DNA of 64,000 bases from Planobispora longispora (lineage in GTDB: Bacteria; Actinomycetota; Actinomycetes; Streptosporangiales; Streptosporangiaceae): the NCBI RefSeq assembly GCF_016863135.1, contig NZ_BOOH01000034.1, positions 1 to 64,000 of the forward strand, written 5' to 3'. The translations under genes were made by a program, and so were the position numbers. The notes below the pieces were generated by a model that saw only the letters and a list, made by a program, of their open reading frames with translations, was not told the DNA's origin and made no database searches. Shown piece after piece: positions 8,726 through 16,292 of the stretch (positions are counted from its first letter, which is position 1; each line of letters starts with the position of its first letter).

Positions 8726-9118
8726 ATGCGTACCGTTCGCCTCGAAGGCCCGATCATCGTCGTCACCCCGGACCCGAATCAGGTCATCGGTGACTTCCTC
8801 GGCTATGCCCTCTCGTTGCGGAACCTCTCCGGGCTCTCCCCCGCCGTGGAGTTCGCCGAGCGTTTCTCCCCCGGAGGCCACGGCATGCGCCTGCCCGACA
8901 CCTTCGTGGCCTACCGGGCCGAGGAGCCGGACGACATCCCCGAGGAGTTCGGCGAGCGGTTCGCCGAGGAGCTGGAGCGCAAGGAGCTCTGGGTTCTCAC
9001 GCGGCTGTGGTACGGCCGGACGCCGGAATCCGCCGTCGTCGAGGGCGACGAGCTGCGCCACCTGCTGGACGAGGCCCTCCGGCGGCGACGGGCCGCCTAC
9101 CCGCTGCGGTACGAATGA
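8726..9118 (+). CDS. Hypothetical protein, 130 aa
   Basis: I do not recognise this family. Start at ATG 8726 (MRTVRLEGP); a GTG at 8687 would add 13 residues and neither has a clear ribosome site. Soluble, acidic, no signal or membrane segment. It has a hydrophobic N-terminal strand (GPIIVVTPD) and a charged helical C-terminal half (EELERKELWVLTRLW, DEALRRRRAAY). Same strand as the sugar operon but 180 nt behind it and after the GACGCGTC array, so it may have its own promoter. Confidence 0.6.
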   Translation: MRTVRLEGPIIVVTPDPNQVIGDFLGYALSLRNLSGLSPAVEFAERFSPGGHGMRLPDTFVAYRAEEPDDIPEEFGERFAEELERKELWVLTRLWYGRTPESAVVEGDELRHLLDEALRRRRAAYPLRYE

Positions 9119-9158
9119 CCCGGCGCCCGCGCAGACCGCCGGGTTCCGTACAGGCGCC

Positions 9159-10337
9159 CTAGGAGGCGAAGATCTCCTCGCGGGCCTGCTCCAGCGCCGC
9201 CAGGACCGCGCCGCGCAGGACCGGGTTGCCGTTCACCCCGCTGGCCACCACCTGCGGGCGGACCGGGCAGATCCGGGCCACGGCCTCCTCGATCCGCCCG
9301 GTGAGCGCGTTCCCGCCCGCCTGGCTGACCTCGCCCGCGAGCACGACCAGGCCGGGGTCGAGCACCACGCACACCGACGCCACGCCGAGCGCCAGCCTGC
9401 CGGCGATGTCGTCCAGGAGGGGCTCTCCGCGCTCGCCGGCCTCGACCGCGGCCGCCACGCACTCGGCCCCGCTCCGCCCCGCGAAGCCGTAGGAGGCGGC
9501 CAGCTCGGTCACCGCCTCGGCGCTCACCAGGGACTGCAGGCCGCCGGCGAGCGAGGGCAGCCGTCCGGGCACGGCCCGCACGTCCCCGGCCAGCGGCACG
9601 CCCGGCACCGGCAGGTAGCCGATCTCACCCGCGCTGCCCGAGCGGCCGCGGTGCAGCCGCCCGCCGAGCACGACGCCCAGGCCGATGCCGCGTCCCGCCC
9701 ACAGGAGCACGAAGTCGTCCACGTCGCGGGCGGCGCCGAGCGTGCGCTCGGCGACGGCGACGAGGTTCACATCGTTCTCGATCTTCACGTCGCGGCGCAG
9801 GTCGCGGGCGAGCGCCTCGTGGATGCCCTCGTGCCAGCCCGGCAGGTCGAAGGAGAACCGCACGTCGCCGGTGCGCGGATCGACCACGCCGGGCGTGCCG
9901 ATCACGACGGCGCGCAGCTTGGAGAGCGCGACCTTGGCCGAGCGGCACGCCTTGACCACCGCGTTGTGCACGACCGCGACCGGATCGTCGTGCTCGTCGG
10001 GCGCGACCGTCACCTCGGCGACGATCTCACCGTGGATATCGGCGATGGCGGTGGTGACGAATTCCGGGCCGACGTCCAGACCCGCTACGTAGGCGGATGA
10101 GGGGACAATTCCGTAAAGAGCGGCATTGGGCCCTCTGCCCCCGGCCTGCTCCCCGGCGACCTCCACCAGGCCCCGCTCCTCCAGCCGCGCCAGCGTCTGC
10201 GACGCCGTCACCTTGGACAGGCCGGTGAGCTCGCCGATCTGCCCGCGCGTCAGAGGCCCGGAGGTGAGCAACAGCTCCAGGGCGGCCCTGTCGTTGATCT
10301 GCCGCAGCAGCCTGGGCACGCCAGGACGTCGCTCCAT
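9159..10337 (-). CDS. ROK family transcriptional repressor (ROK2)
   Basis: 392 aa from ATG 10337. An ATG two codons upstream (10343) is possible, but 10337 aligns with the ROK1 start (MERRPGVPRLL against MPRRPGTPRLL) and gives better spacing from AGAGAG. Winged helix about 8-70 (LTRGQIGELTGLSKVTASQ), then a ROK domain with ENDVNLVAVAE. As in ROK1 the kinase loop, the zinc cysteines and GEIGH are lost (GEIGY). The high similarity over the first 90 residues marks the two as paralogues. It may sense a related sugar or compete for the same operator. Confidence 0.9.
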   Translation of the reverse strand: MERRPGVPRLLRQINDRAALELLLTSGPLTRGQIGELTGLSKVTASQTLARLEERGLVEVAGEQAGGRGPNAALYGIVPSSAYVAGLDVGPEFVTTAIADIHGEIVAEVTVAPDEHDDPVAVVHNAVVKACRSAKVALSKLRAVVIGTPGVVDPRTGDVRFSFDLPGWHEGIHEALARDLRRDVKIENDVNLVAVAERTLGAARDVDDFVLLWAGRGIGLGVVLGGRLHRGRSGSAGEIGYLPVPGVPLAGDVRAVPGRLPSLAGGLQSLVSAEAVTELAASYGFAGRSGAECVAAAVEAGERGEPLLDDIAGRLALGVASVCVVLDPGLVVLAGEVSQAGGNALTGRIEEAVARICPVRPQVVASGVNGNPVLRGAVLAALEQAREEIFAS

Positions 10338-10393
10338 ACCCATGCTCTCTTGTCCGCCGTTTCCCCGTCACTATTACATTCGCAGAATAGCCA

Positions 10394-10429
10394 CCTTATT
10401 CATTAATAAGGGTTCCTGATAGTTTAGCG
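10394..10429. promoter_or_regulatory. Candidate ROK operator, copy B
   Basis: CCTTATT-catt-AATAAGG inverted repeat (10394-10411) followed by GGTTCCTGATAGTTTAGC. The 27 bp at 10403-10429 correspond to 3558-3584 with six mismatches. It lies 66 nt upstream of the ROK2 start, between ROK2 and the divergent Rrf2 gene. Confidence 0.65.
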
Positions 10430-10511
10430 TGGAAGGGAGCCCGTCCCGCTATCCCCGCTCCCGGCGGGACCTGGCACTGAGCAGTGGGCGGGAGCCGGGA
10501 TAATCGATCGC

Positions 10512-10961
10512 ATGCGCCTATCCGCCCGTGTCGACTATGCCTTGCGTGCCGCCGCCGAACTCGCCGCCGCCGGCGAAGGCCCAACCACCGTGGGCGAGCT
10601 GGCCAAGGAACAGGACATGCCTCCCAAGTACTTGGAGAACATCCTGCTCCAGATGCGCCGCGCCGGGTTGGTCCGCGGTCAGCGCGGCCCCGAAGGCGGC
10701 TACGTGCTGGCCCGGCCCGCGAGCGAGATCAGCCTTGCCGACGTGATCCGCGCCGTTGACGGCCCGCTGGCCAACGTTCGGGGCGAACGCCCCGAGCACG
10801 TCGGCTACCGGGGGCCCGCCGAGTCTCTGCAGCAGGTCTGGATCGCGTTGCGCGCCAGCGAGCGGGCCATCCTGGAGGAGGTCAGCCTCGCCAGCGTGGC
10901 CAGCGGAGCACTCCCCGCGCGGGTCCGCGAGCTCGCCTCCGACCCCACCGCCTGGGACTGA
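10512..10961 (+). CDS. Rrf2 family transcriptional regulator
   Basis: 149 aa. The N-terminal Rrf2 signature MRLSARVDYALRAAAEL and the wing GPEGGYVLARPASEISLADV are clear. The protein has no cysteine at all, so it lacks the Fe-S ligands of IscR, NsrR or RsrR and must sense something else or nothing. The downstream Nei-like gene starts 18 nt later and is probably cotranscribed. Confidence 0.9.
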   Translation: MRLSARVDYALRAAAELAAAGEGPTTVGELAKEQDMPPKYLENILLQMRRAGLVRGQRGPEGGYVLARPASEISLADVIRAVDGPLANVRGERPEHVGYRGPAESLQQVWIALRASERAILEEVSLASVASGALPARVRELASDPTAWD

Positions 10962-10979
10962 CCCGGCCCGGCCGCGCCC

Positions 10980-11945
10980 ATGCCCGAAGGTGACGTCGTC
11001 TACCGGACCGCCGCGCGGCTCGGGCGGGCGCTCGACGGCCGCCCCCTGACCCGATCCGACTTCCGCGTGCCCCGCCACGCCACGGCCGACCTGACCGGCC
11101 GGACCGTGCTGGAGACCGTCCCCCGGGGCAAACACCTGCTCACCCGCGTCGAGGGCGGCCTGACCGTCCACACCCACCTGCGGATGGAGGGGGCCTGGCA
11201 CATCTCCCCCGCGGGCCGCCGCGTCCCCCCGGGCGATCTCGTCCGCCTGGTGCTGGCCAACGCCGAGTGGCAGGCCGTGGGAGTACGGCTCGGCATGGTG
11301 GACCTGCTCCGCACCGGCGATGAGCGCCGGGTGGTGGGACACCTCGGCCCCGACCCGCTGGGACCGGACTGGGACGCCCGGGAGGCCGTGCGGCGGCTCC
11401 TGGACGACCCCGGCCGGACCATCGGGGAGGCGCTGCTCGACCAGCGCAACCTGGCCGGGATCGGGACGATCTACCGGGCCGAGACGCTGTTCCTCGCGGG
11501 CGTCTGGCCGTGGCGGCCGGTGGCGGCGATCGCGGACGTCCACGGCGACGCCGATGCGGGCGGCGCGACGGGTCCGGGCGGCGACGTGACCCTCAGGGAC
11601 GGCATGGGGATGGACGGCGACACGAAGGCGAGCGGCGCGACGGGTCCGGGCGGCGACGTGGCCGCCAGGGGCGGCGGGAACGCCCGTGGGGGCGCGGGAG
11701 GCGGGCGGAGCGCCGGAGGGCTCATCGGGCTCGTGGAGCTCGCGCGGGAGTTGCTGGAGGCGAACAAGGACCGGCCGGAGAACCGGACGACCACGGGGGA
11801 TCTCCGCCCGGGGCGGGGCATGTGGGTCTACGGCAGGGCGGGGCGGGCCTGCCTTCGCTGCGGCGGCAAGATCAGCCGCGGCGAGATGGGGGCGCGCACG
11901 CAGGAACGCCTGATCTACTGGTGTCCCCGGTGCCAGTCGCCGTGA
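10980..11945 (+). CDS. Fpg/Nei family DNA glycosylase with a glycine-rich insertion
   Basis: Bifunctional base-excision glycosylase/AP lyase that removes oxidised bases. Visible: catalytic N-terminal P2-E3 (MPEGD), K51 in RGKHLL, helix-two-turn-helix about 150-175 (LLDQRNLAGIGTIYRAETL), zinc finger C291-x2-C294 and C315-x2-C318. Length 321 aa against about 265 for the family; the excess is a Gly/Asp-rich insertion at about 185-248, between the H2TH helices and the rest of the domain. It contains a 27-nt perfect repeat. Most like the actinobacterial Nei2 group. Confidence 0.88.
   Translation: MPEGDVVYRTAARLGRALDGRPLTRSDFRVPRHATADLTGRTVLETVPRGKHLLTRVEGGLTVHTHLRMEGAWHISPAGRRVPPGDLVRLVLANAEWQAVGVRLGMVDLLRTGDERRVVGHLGPDPLGPDWDAREAVRRLLDDPGRTIGEALLDQRNLAGIGTIYRAETLFLAGVWPWRPVAAIADVHGDADAGGATGPGGDVTLRDGMGMDGDTKASGATGPGGDVAARGGGNARGGAGGGRSAGGLIGLVELARELLEANKDRPENRTTTGDLRPGRGMWVYGRAGRACLRCGGKISRGEMGARTQERLIYWCPRCQSP
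11562..11660 (+). repeat. 27-nt direct repeat inside the Nei-like gene
   Basis: Identical 27-nt copies at 11562-11588 and 11634-11660, 72 nt apart (24 codons, in frame), each coding GATGPGGDV. They lie in the glycine-rich insertion and indicate that it grew by in-frame duplication. Confidence 0.8.
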
Positions 11946-12008
11946 AGGCGCACGGCGGTATGAAGGCGCGTGACCTGCCGCCGGGCGGCGGCCATGCCGC
12001 CTGCGGCG

Positions 12009-12407
12009 TCAGGCGGCGACCATGTCCTTGACCTCGGGGGTGTGCTCGATGGGCGGGACCACGGCGCGGAAGCCCTCGAACGCGTCCTCCGGCAAGGGGG
12101 TCGCGGGCACGGTCTCGGGGATCGGCAGACGCTCCCGCTCGGGGACGTCGGCGAGCACCGGGGCGTGCTGGAGCTCGGCCAGCGCGAACTGGTCGGACAC
12201 CTCACGGAGCACCTGGGAGAGCGGAACGCCCAGCGCGCCGCAGATCGACGCGAGCAGCTCGGACGACGCCTCCTTCTGGCCACGCTCCACCTCGGACAGG
12301 TAACCGAGGGAGACCCGCGCCAGTGTGGACACCTCGCGCAAGGTGCGACCCTGCCGCACCCGCAGCCGCCTCAGCACGTCACCGAGCAGCTGACGCAGCA
12401 GAACCAT
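12009..12407 (-). CDS. clgR: ClgR-like XRE transcriptional regulator
   Basis: 132 aa from ATG 12407 ([16 protein letters not shown]), preceded by GGAGGGAG. A 36-residue upstream extension is rejected. The HTH segment [34 protein letters not shown] is the conserved core of ClgR, the actinobacterial activator of clp protease genes (quoted in two parts: [18 protein letters not shown], then [16 protein letters not shown]). It ends in VKDMVAA; a C-terminal Ala-Ala is a ClpP degradation signal in Streptomyces ClgR, so feedback proteolysis is plausible. Position after ftsK-rimO-pgsA-cinA supports the call. Confidence 0.88.
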   Translation of the reverse strand: MVLLRQLLGDVLRRLRVRQGRTLREVSTLARVSLGYLSEVERGQKEASSELLASICGALGVPLSQVLREVSDQFALAELQHAPVLADVPERERLPIPETVPATPLPEDAFEGFRAVVPPIEHTPEVKDMVAA

Positions 12408-12469
12408 CTGTCGCTCCCTCCCCGGCGCGGACGTCTTGACGACGCTCCGCGCAATCGGTTCGTGCCGCC

Positions 12470-12482
12470 CGTTCTTTGAACG
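12470..12482. promoter_or_regulatory. Palindrome CGTTC-ttt-GAACG upstream of clgR
   Basis: Perfect 5-bp inverted repeat 63 nt upstream of the clgR start. It could be part of the clgR promoter or an operator. No experimental consensus fits exactly. Confidence 0.35.
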
Positions 12483-12589
12483 CGACCCTTCGTACATTCG
12501 CCTCGCCGTCATCATTGCTTGACGCTGCCCTCACTCACAGCTCCACCGTACCCGCATCCACCGACACCGCGGCAGACCGTCGTGAGCAT

Positions 12590-12603
12590 GTTCGCTGGGG
12601 ACG
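12590..12603. promoter_or_regulatory. ClgR-box-like site
   Basis: GTTCGC-TGGGG-ACG fits the published ClgR motif GTTCGC-N5-GCG with one mismatch. It lies between cinA and clgR, about 180 nt upstream of clgR. Autoregulation is possible but unproved. Confidence 0.35.
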
Positions 12604-12614
12604 TAACGCGGTAA

Positions 12615-13139
12615 TCATCCTGATTGTTCCCCCGAGTTCGGCTCCAGAACCCCGTGAAGCAGGTCTATTGCCTCGTTCACGGTCCATTGCCGGATCTCCT
12701 CACGCGTGCCGCGCAGCTGCAGATCCCGATGCCATACCCGCTCGCCGGGCCCGCTAACAGCCAGGTGAACGGTGCCGACCGGTTTCCCGTCCTGCGGGTC
12801 GGGCCCGGCCACGCCGGTGGCGGCCACGCCGTACGTGGCGCCGGTGAGCTCGCGCACGCCGCCCGCCATCGCGGCGGCGACCTCCGGATGCACGGCCCCC
12901 TCGCGCTCCAGCAGCGCCGCCGGGACGCCCAGCAGGCGGTGCTTGAGTTCGGTGGCGTAGGCGAGGACCCCACCGGCGAAGGCCGCGGAGGCTCCCGGGG
13001 GGCCGGTCAGCGCCGCGCCGATCAACCCGGCGGTCAGCGACTCGGCGGTCGCCACGGTCGCGCCCCCGCGGACGAGCAGCGCGAGCACCCGGGCGGCCTC
13101 CGGGACGGCGGGCCTCGCGGGCTCGGGGGCGTGGCTCAC
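12615..13139 (-). CDS. cinA: CinA C-terminal domain protein (nicotinamide-nucleotide amidase)
   Basis: 174 aa, the stand-alone CinA C-terminal (PncC) domain that deamidates NMN in pyridine nucleotide salvage. Family motifs: ATAESLTAGLIG, YATELKHRLLGV, ATGVAGPDPQDGKPVGTVH. The N-terminal CinA domain is absent, as in most actinobacteria. The GTG start at 13139 overlaps the pgsA stop (GTGA); the longer frame to 13415 is a shadow of pgsA. Confidence 0.9.
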   Translation of the reverse strand: MSHAPEPARPAVPEAARVLALLVRGGATVATAESLTAGLIGAALTGPPGASAAFAGGVLAYATELKHRLLGVPAALLEREGAVHPEVAAAMAGGVRELTGATYGVAATGVAGPDPQDGKPVGTVHLAVSGPGERVWHRDLQLRGTREEIRQWTVNEAIDLLHGVLEPNSGEQSG

Positions 13140-13747
13140 TGACCGGCCCGCGCTCGTTTGGCCACCTGGCGCAGCTTCACGGCCCGGATCACGTAGTCCA
13201 GCCCGGTGGCGACGGTCACGAGGATCGCCGCGCCCATCGCGATCCAGCGGAGCAGGTCGGGCACGCCCGGCCACATGTAGAGGGCGATGGCGAAGATCTG
13301 CAGGACCGTCTTCACCTTCCCGCCGTAACTGGCCGGGATGACGCCGTGCCTGATGACCGCGAACCGCAGCAGCGTGACGCCGATCTCCCTGCCCAGGATC
13401 ACGATGGTGACCCACCAGCCCAGCTCGTCCAGGATCGACAGGCTGATGAGCGCGCCCCCGATCAGGGCCTTGTCGGCGATCGGGTCGGCGATCTTCCCGA
13501 AGTCGGTGACCAGGCCGTACCGGCGGGCCAGCTCACCGTCGAGGAGGTCGGTGAGCGAGGCCGCCATGAACACCACCAGCGCGGTGACCCTCCAGCCGGT
13601 GCCCGGAAGGAAGAGGCAGACCGCGAAGAACGGGACCATCGCCAGTCGTATCACCGTCACGACGTTGGCGATGTTCCACGGGCTCACCTTCGGCGGGTGC
13701 CCGTGCGCCGACGTCGCGTCGGTGCCGGTCTCTGGCGTGTTGGTCAT
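13136..13747 (-). CDS. pgsA: CDP-diacylglycerol--glycerol-3-phosphate 3-phosphatidyltransferase
   Basis: 203 aa membrane enzyme making phosphatidylglycerol phosphate from CDP-diacylglycerol. The CDP-alcohol transferase signature DG-x2-AR-x8-G-x3-D-x3-D is complete (DGELARRYGLVTDFG then KIADPIAD). Several membrane helices follow. Start at ATG 13747 (MTNTPETG); the frame running upstream is a shadow of rimO. Order rimO-pgsA-cinA-clgR is the usual actinobacterial one. Confidence 0.92.
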   Translation of the reverse strand: MTNTPETGTDATSAHGHPPKVSPWNIANVVTVIRLAMVPFFAVCLFLPGTGWRVTALVVFMAASLTDLLDGELARRYGLVTDFGKIADPIADKALIGGALISLSILDELGWWVTIVILGREIGVTLLRFAVIRHGVIPASYGGKVKTVLQIFAIALYMWPGVPDLLRWIAMGAAILVTVATGLDYVIRAVKLRQVAKRARAGQ

Positions 13748-13772
13748 GCGCTCTCCCGGCCCGGCGGCGCGC

Positions 13773-15182
13773 TCACGGGGCGGCCTTGATGCGCGCGATG
13801 AGGTCGACCCCCTCGGAGTCGACCACGACGGCCCGGACGATCTGGCCGCGGACCAGGCCGATGCCCTGGACCGTGACGCAGCCGTCGACCTCGGGGCCCT
13901 GGTGGGCGGCGCGGCCCTCGTAACCGCCGTCGCCCAGGTCCTCCTCGATGAGGACGTCCACCTCGGTGCCGATGCGCTCCTCGGCCCGCTGGGCCATGAG
14001 CTCCTCGGCCAGCTCGGTGAGCGCGGCCACGCGGGCGTCCACGGTCTCCTGGTCGAGCTTGCCGGGCAGCGACGCCGCCTCGGTGCCCTCCTCGTCGGAG
14101 TAGCCGAACACACCGATCACATCGAGCCTGGCCTCCTGCAGGAAGTCGACCAGCTCGGTGAACTCCTCCTCGGTCTCGCCGGGGAAGCCCACGATGAAGT
14201 TGGAGCGCACGCCCGCCTCCGGGGCGGCGGCCCGGATGGTCTCCAGCAGGTCGAGGAAGCGCCGGGGATCGCCGAAGCGGCGCATCCGGCGCAGCACCGA
14301 ACCGCTGGCGTGCTGGAAGGACAGGTCGAAGTACGGCGCCACGCCCTCGGTCCGGGCGATCGTCTCCAGCAGGCCGGGACGGAGCTCGGCGGGCTGCAGG
14401 TAGCTGACCCGCACCCGCTCGATCCCCTCGACCGCGGCCAGGGAGGGCAGCAGCTTCTCCAGCGCCCGCAGGTCGCCGAGGTCCTTGCCGAAGGAGGTGG
14501 AGTTCTCGCTGACCAGGACGAGCTCCTTGACGCCCTGCTCGGCCAGCCACGCCGCCTCGCCGAGGAGCTCCGCGGCGCCGCGCGAGACGTAGGCGCCGCG
14601 GAACGCCGGGATGGCGCAGAAGGTGCAGCGCCGGTCGCAGCCGGAGGCCAGCTTGAGCGAGGCCACCGGCCCGTCGCCCAGGCGCTTGCGCAGCGGCCGG
14701 GGACCGCTGGCGGGGGCCAGCCCCTCGGGCAGCTCGCCGTGGCCGGGGATGCCGGCCTTGGGAGCCGCGGCGCGCTCGGCCGGGGAGATGGGCAGCAGCG
14801 TCCTGCGGTCGCGCGGGCTGTGCGGGACCAGCGGCCTGCCCTCCAGCACGTCGTCCAGGCGGTCGCCGATCTCGGTGTAGTCGTCGAAGGAGATGACGGC
14901 CGCCGCCTCGGGCAGGGCCTCGGCGAGCTGGTCGCCGTACCGCTCGGCCATGCACCCCGCGGCGACCACCTTGGCCCCCGAGTCGGCGGCGGCGAGCAGC
15001 GTGTCGATGGAGTCCTTTTTCGCTGAGTCGATGAAGCCACAGGTGTTGACGACGACGACGTCGGGGTCGTCGTCGCCCAGCTGCCAGCCGGCAGCCTCGA
15101 GCCGCGCGGCGAGCTCCTCGGAGTCGACCTCGTTACGGGCGCAGCCCAGTGTGATCAGCGATGCGGTTCGGCGGGATGACAT
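13773..15182 (-). CDS. rimO: Ribosomal protein S12 methylthiotransferase RimO
   Basis: 469 aa radical-SAM enzyme that methylthiolates Asp88 of ribosomal protein S12. N-terminal UPF0004 domain with cluster cysteines ([29 protein letters not shown]), radical SAM motif [12 protein letters not shown]-terminal TRAM domain. ATG 15182 (MSSRR) is preferred; a GTG at 15191 is in frame. There is no Shine-Dalgarno, and TATACC lies 12 nt upstream of the ATG, so the mRNA may have almost no leader. Confidence 0.95.
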   Translation of the reverse strand: MSSRRTASLITLGCARNEVDSEELAARLEAAGWQLGDDDPDVVVVNTCGFIDSAKKDSIDTLLAAADSGAKVVAAGCMAERYGDQLAEALPEAAAVISFDDYTEIGDRLDDVLEGRPLVPHSPRDRRTLLPISPAERAAAPKAGIPGHGELPEGLAPASGPRPLRKRLGDGPVASLKLASGCDRRCTFCAIPAFRGAYVSRGAAELLGEAAWLAEQGVKELVLVSENSTSFGKDLGDLRALEKLLPSLAAVEGIERVRVSYLQPAELRPGLLETIARTEGVAPYFDLSFQHASGSVLRRMRRFGDPRRFLDLLETIRAAAPEAGVRSNFIVGFPGETEEEFTELVDFLQEARLDVIGVFGYSDEEGTEAASLPGKLDQETVDARVAALTELAEELMAQRAEERIGTEVDVLIEEDLGDGGYEGRAAHQGPEVDGCVTVQGIGLVRGQIVRAVVVDSEGVDLIARIKAAP

Positions 15183-15252
15183 GGTGAACACTACGGTATA
15201 GGGAGTTGGCCACTACCCGGTGCACCTCCCCCCGCTTCCGGTCCGCCGCGAG

Positions 15253-16014
15253 CTACCTCCGGGAGGGGGCGGCGGCCCCGTAGAAGCGCTTCAGGCTCTG
15301 CCCCGGACGCCCCGGGACACCCAGATCCTTCCCGTTCACCAGCAGGGAAACCGCTCCGGCGTCGGCGAAAGTGACCCGCACCCCGGTCTTCGCCCGCCAC
15401 ACGGAGGTTTTACCCGCCGGGAGCGTGCCGGAGAACAGGCGGCGCCCCCCGGCGTCCCTGACCGTGAGCCGGGTGGAGCGCTCCGCCCTGACCTGGAAGA
15501 CCACCGTGCCGTTCTGCCTGGGCGAGGAGAGCGAGGCCTCCTTGCGCGGCGGCTCGGGCGCCTTGACGATGGAGGTGGACGGCGACGCGGCCGGCACCGA
15601 GACCTCCCGGCCCTCCGCCGTCGTGACGTCGCCCTTGCCGCCCATCGTCTTCACCACGCCGAACACGACCACGACGGCCAGCGCGACCGCCATGGCCATC
15701 GTCCAGTTGAGCGCGTGGCGGTCGCGGATCTTGATGGGCTTCTCCGCCTGGAAGATGCTGGAGGCCCGCACCGGCAGCGGCACGCCGCCGTGCATGTGGT
15801 CGAACTCGTGCACCATGGCCTCGGCGTCGATCCCGAGGAAGGTGGACAGGTTGCGGACGTGCCCCCGCGCGTAGAAGTCACCCCCGCACAGGGAGAAGTC
15901 GTCCCGTTCGATCGCGTTGATCAGTGCCTCGCGCACGCGGGTGCGCCTGCTCAGCTCCTCGGCGGACAGCCCCGCGGCCTCCCGCGCCTCCGCCAGCCTG
16001 GCGCCGACGCTCAT
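15253..16014 (-). CDS. RodZ-like helix-turn-helix membrane protein
   Basis: 253 aa. An N-terminal HTH_25 domain (residues 1-75: SVGARLAEAREAAGLSAEEL), a basic stretch (KPIKIRDRH), one transmembrane helix at about 133-153 (TMAMAVALAVVVVFGVVKTM), then a periplasmic DUF4115-type beta domain (TVVFQVRAERSTRLTVRD). This is the RodZ layout. RodZ links MreB to the wall machinery in rods; in actinobacteria its role is less clear. Start at ATG 16014 with GAGGTG upstream; a longer frame to 16158 is rejected. Sits between ftsK and rimO. Confidence 0.85.
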   Translation of the reverse strand: MSVGARLAEAREAAGLSAEELSRRTRVREALINAIERDDFSLCGGDFYARGHVRNLSTFLGIDAEAMVHEFDHMHGGVPLPVRASSIFQAEKPIKIRDRHALNWTMAMAVALAVVVVFGVVKTMGGKGDVTTAEGREVSVPAASPSTSIVKAPEPPRKEASLSSPRQNGTVVFQVRAERSTRLTVRDAGGRRLFSGTLPAGKTSVWRAKTGVRVTFADAGAVSLLVNGKDLGVPGRPGQSLKRFYGAAAPSRR

Positions 16015-16240
16015 GCGCGCACCTCGCCCGGCGGTTCCTCGCCCGCGCCGTACCCGGCGGCCCCCTCGTTCACCATCGCACGCCTCCCCCGACTCTGACG
16101 TTACGTAGTGACCCCCATTCAACCAGTGACGATTCGGGCGATGAACCCGGGGTGCCACAACCAGCCGTCAAGCACGCGAACCGCCCGCCGTACGCCGTCT
16201 TCAGCGGTGCGCCGTCGTCAGTCGCACACCGCCGCCGGAG

Positions 16241-16280
16241 GCGCGCGGCCGTCAGCGGTGGACCGCCGCCGGCCGCGCGC
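16241..16280 (-). terminator. Nested stem-loop after ftsK
   Basis: Outer 11-bp stem GCGCGCGGCCG/CGGCCGCGCGC and inner GCGGT-gg-ACCGC, 13 nt after the ftsK stop on the minus strand. No T-tract. Confidence 0.6.
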
Positions 16281-16292
16281 GTCTCCGGCCGG

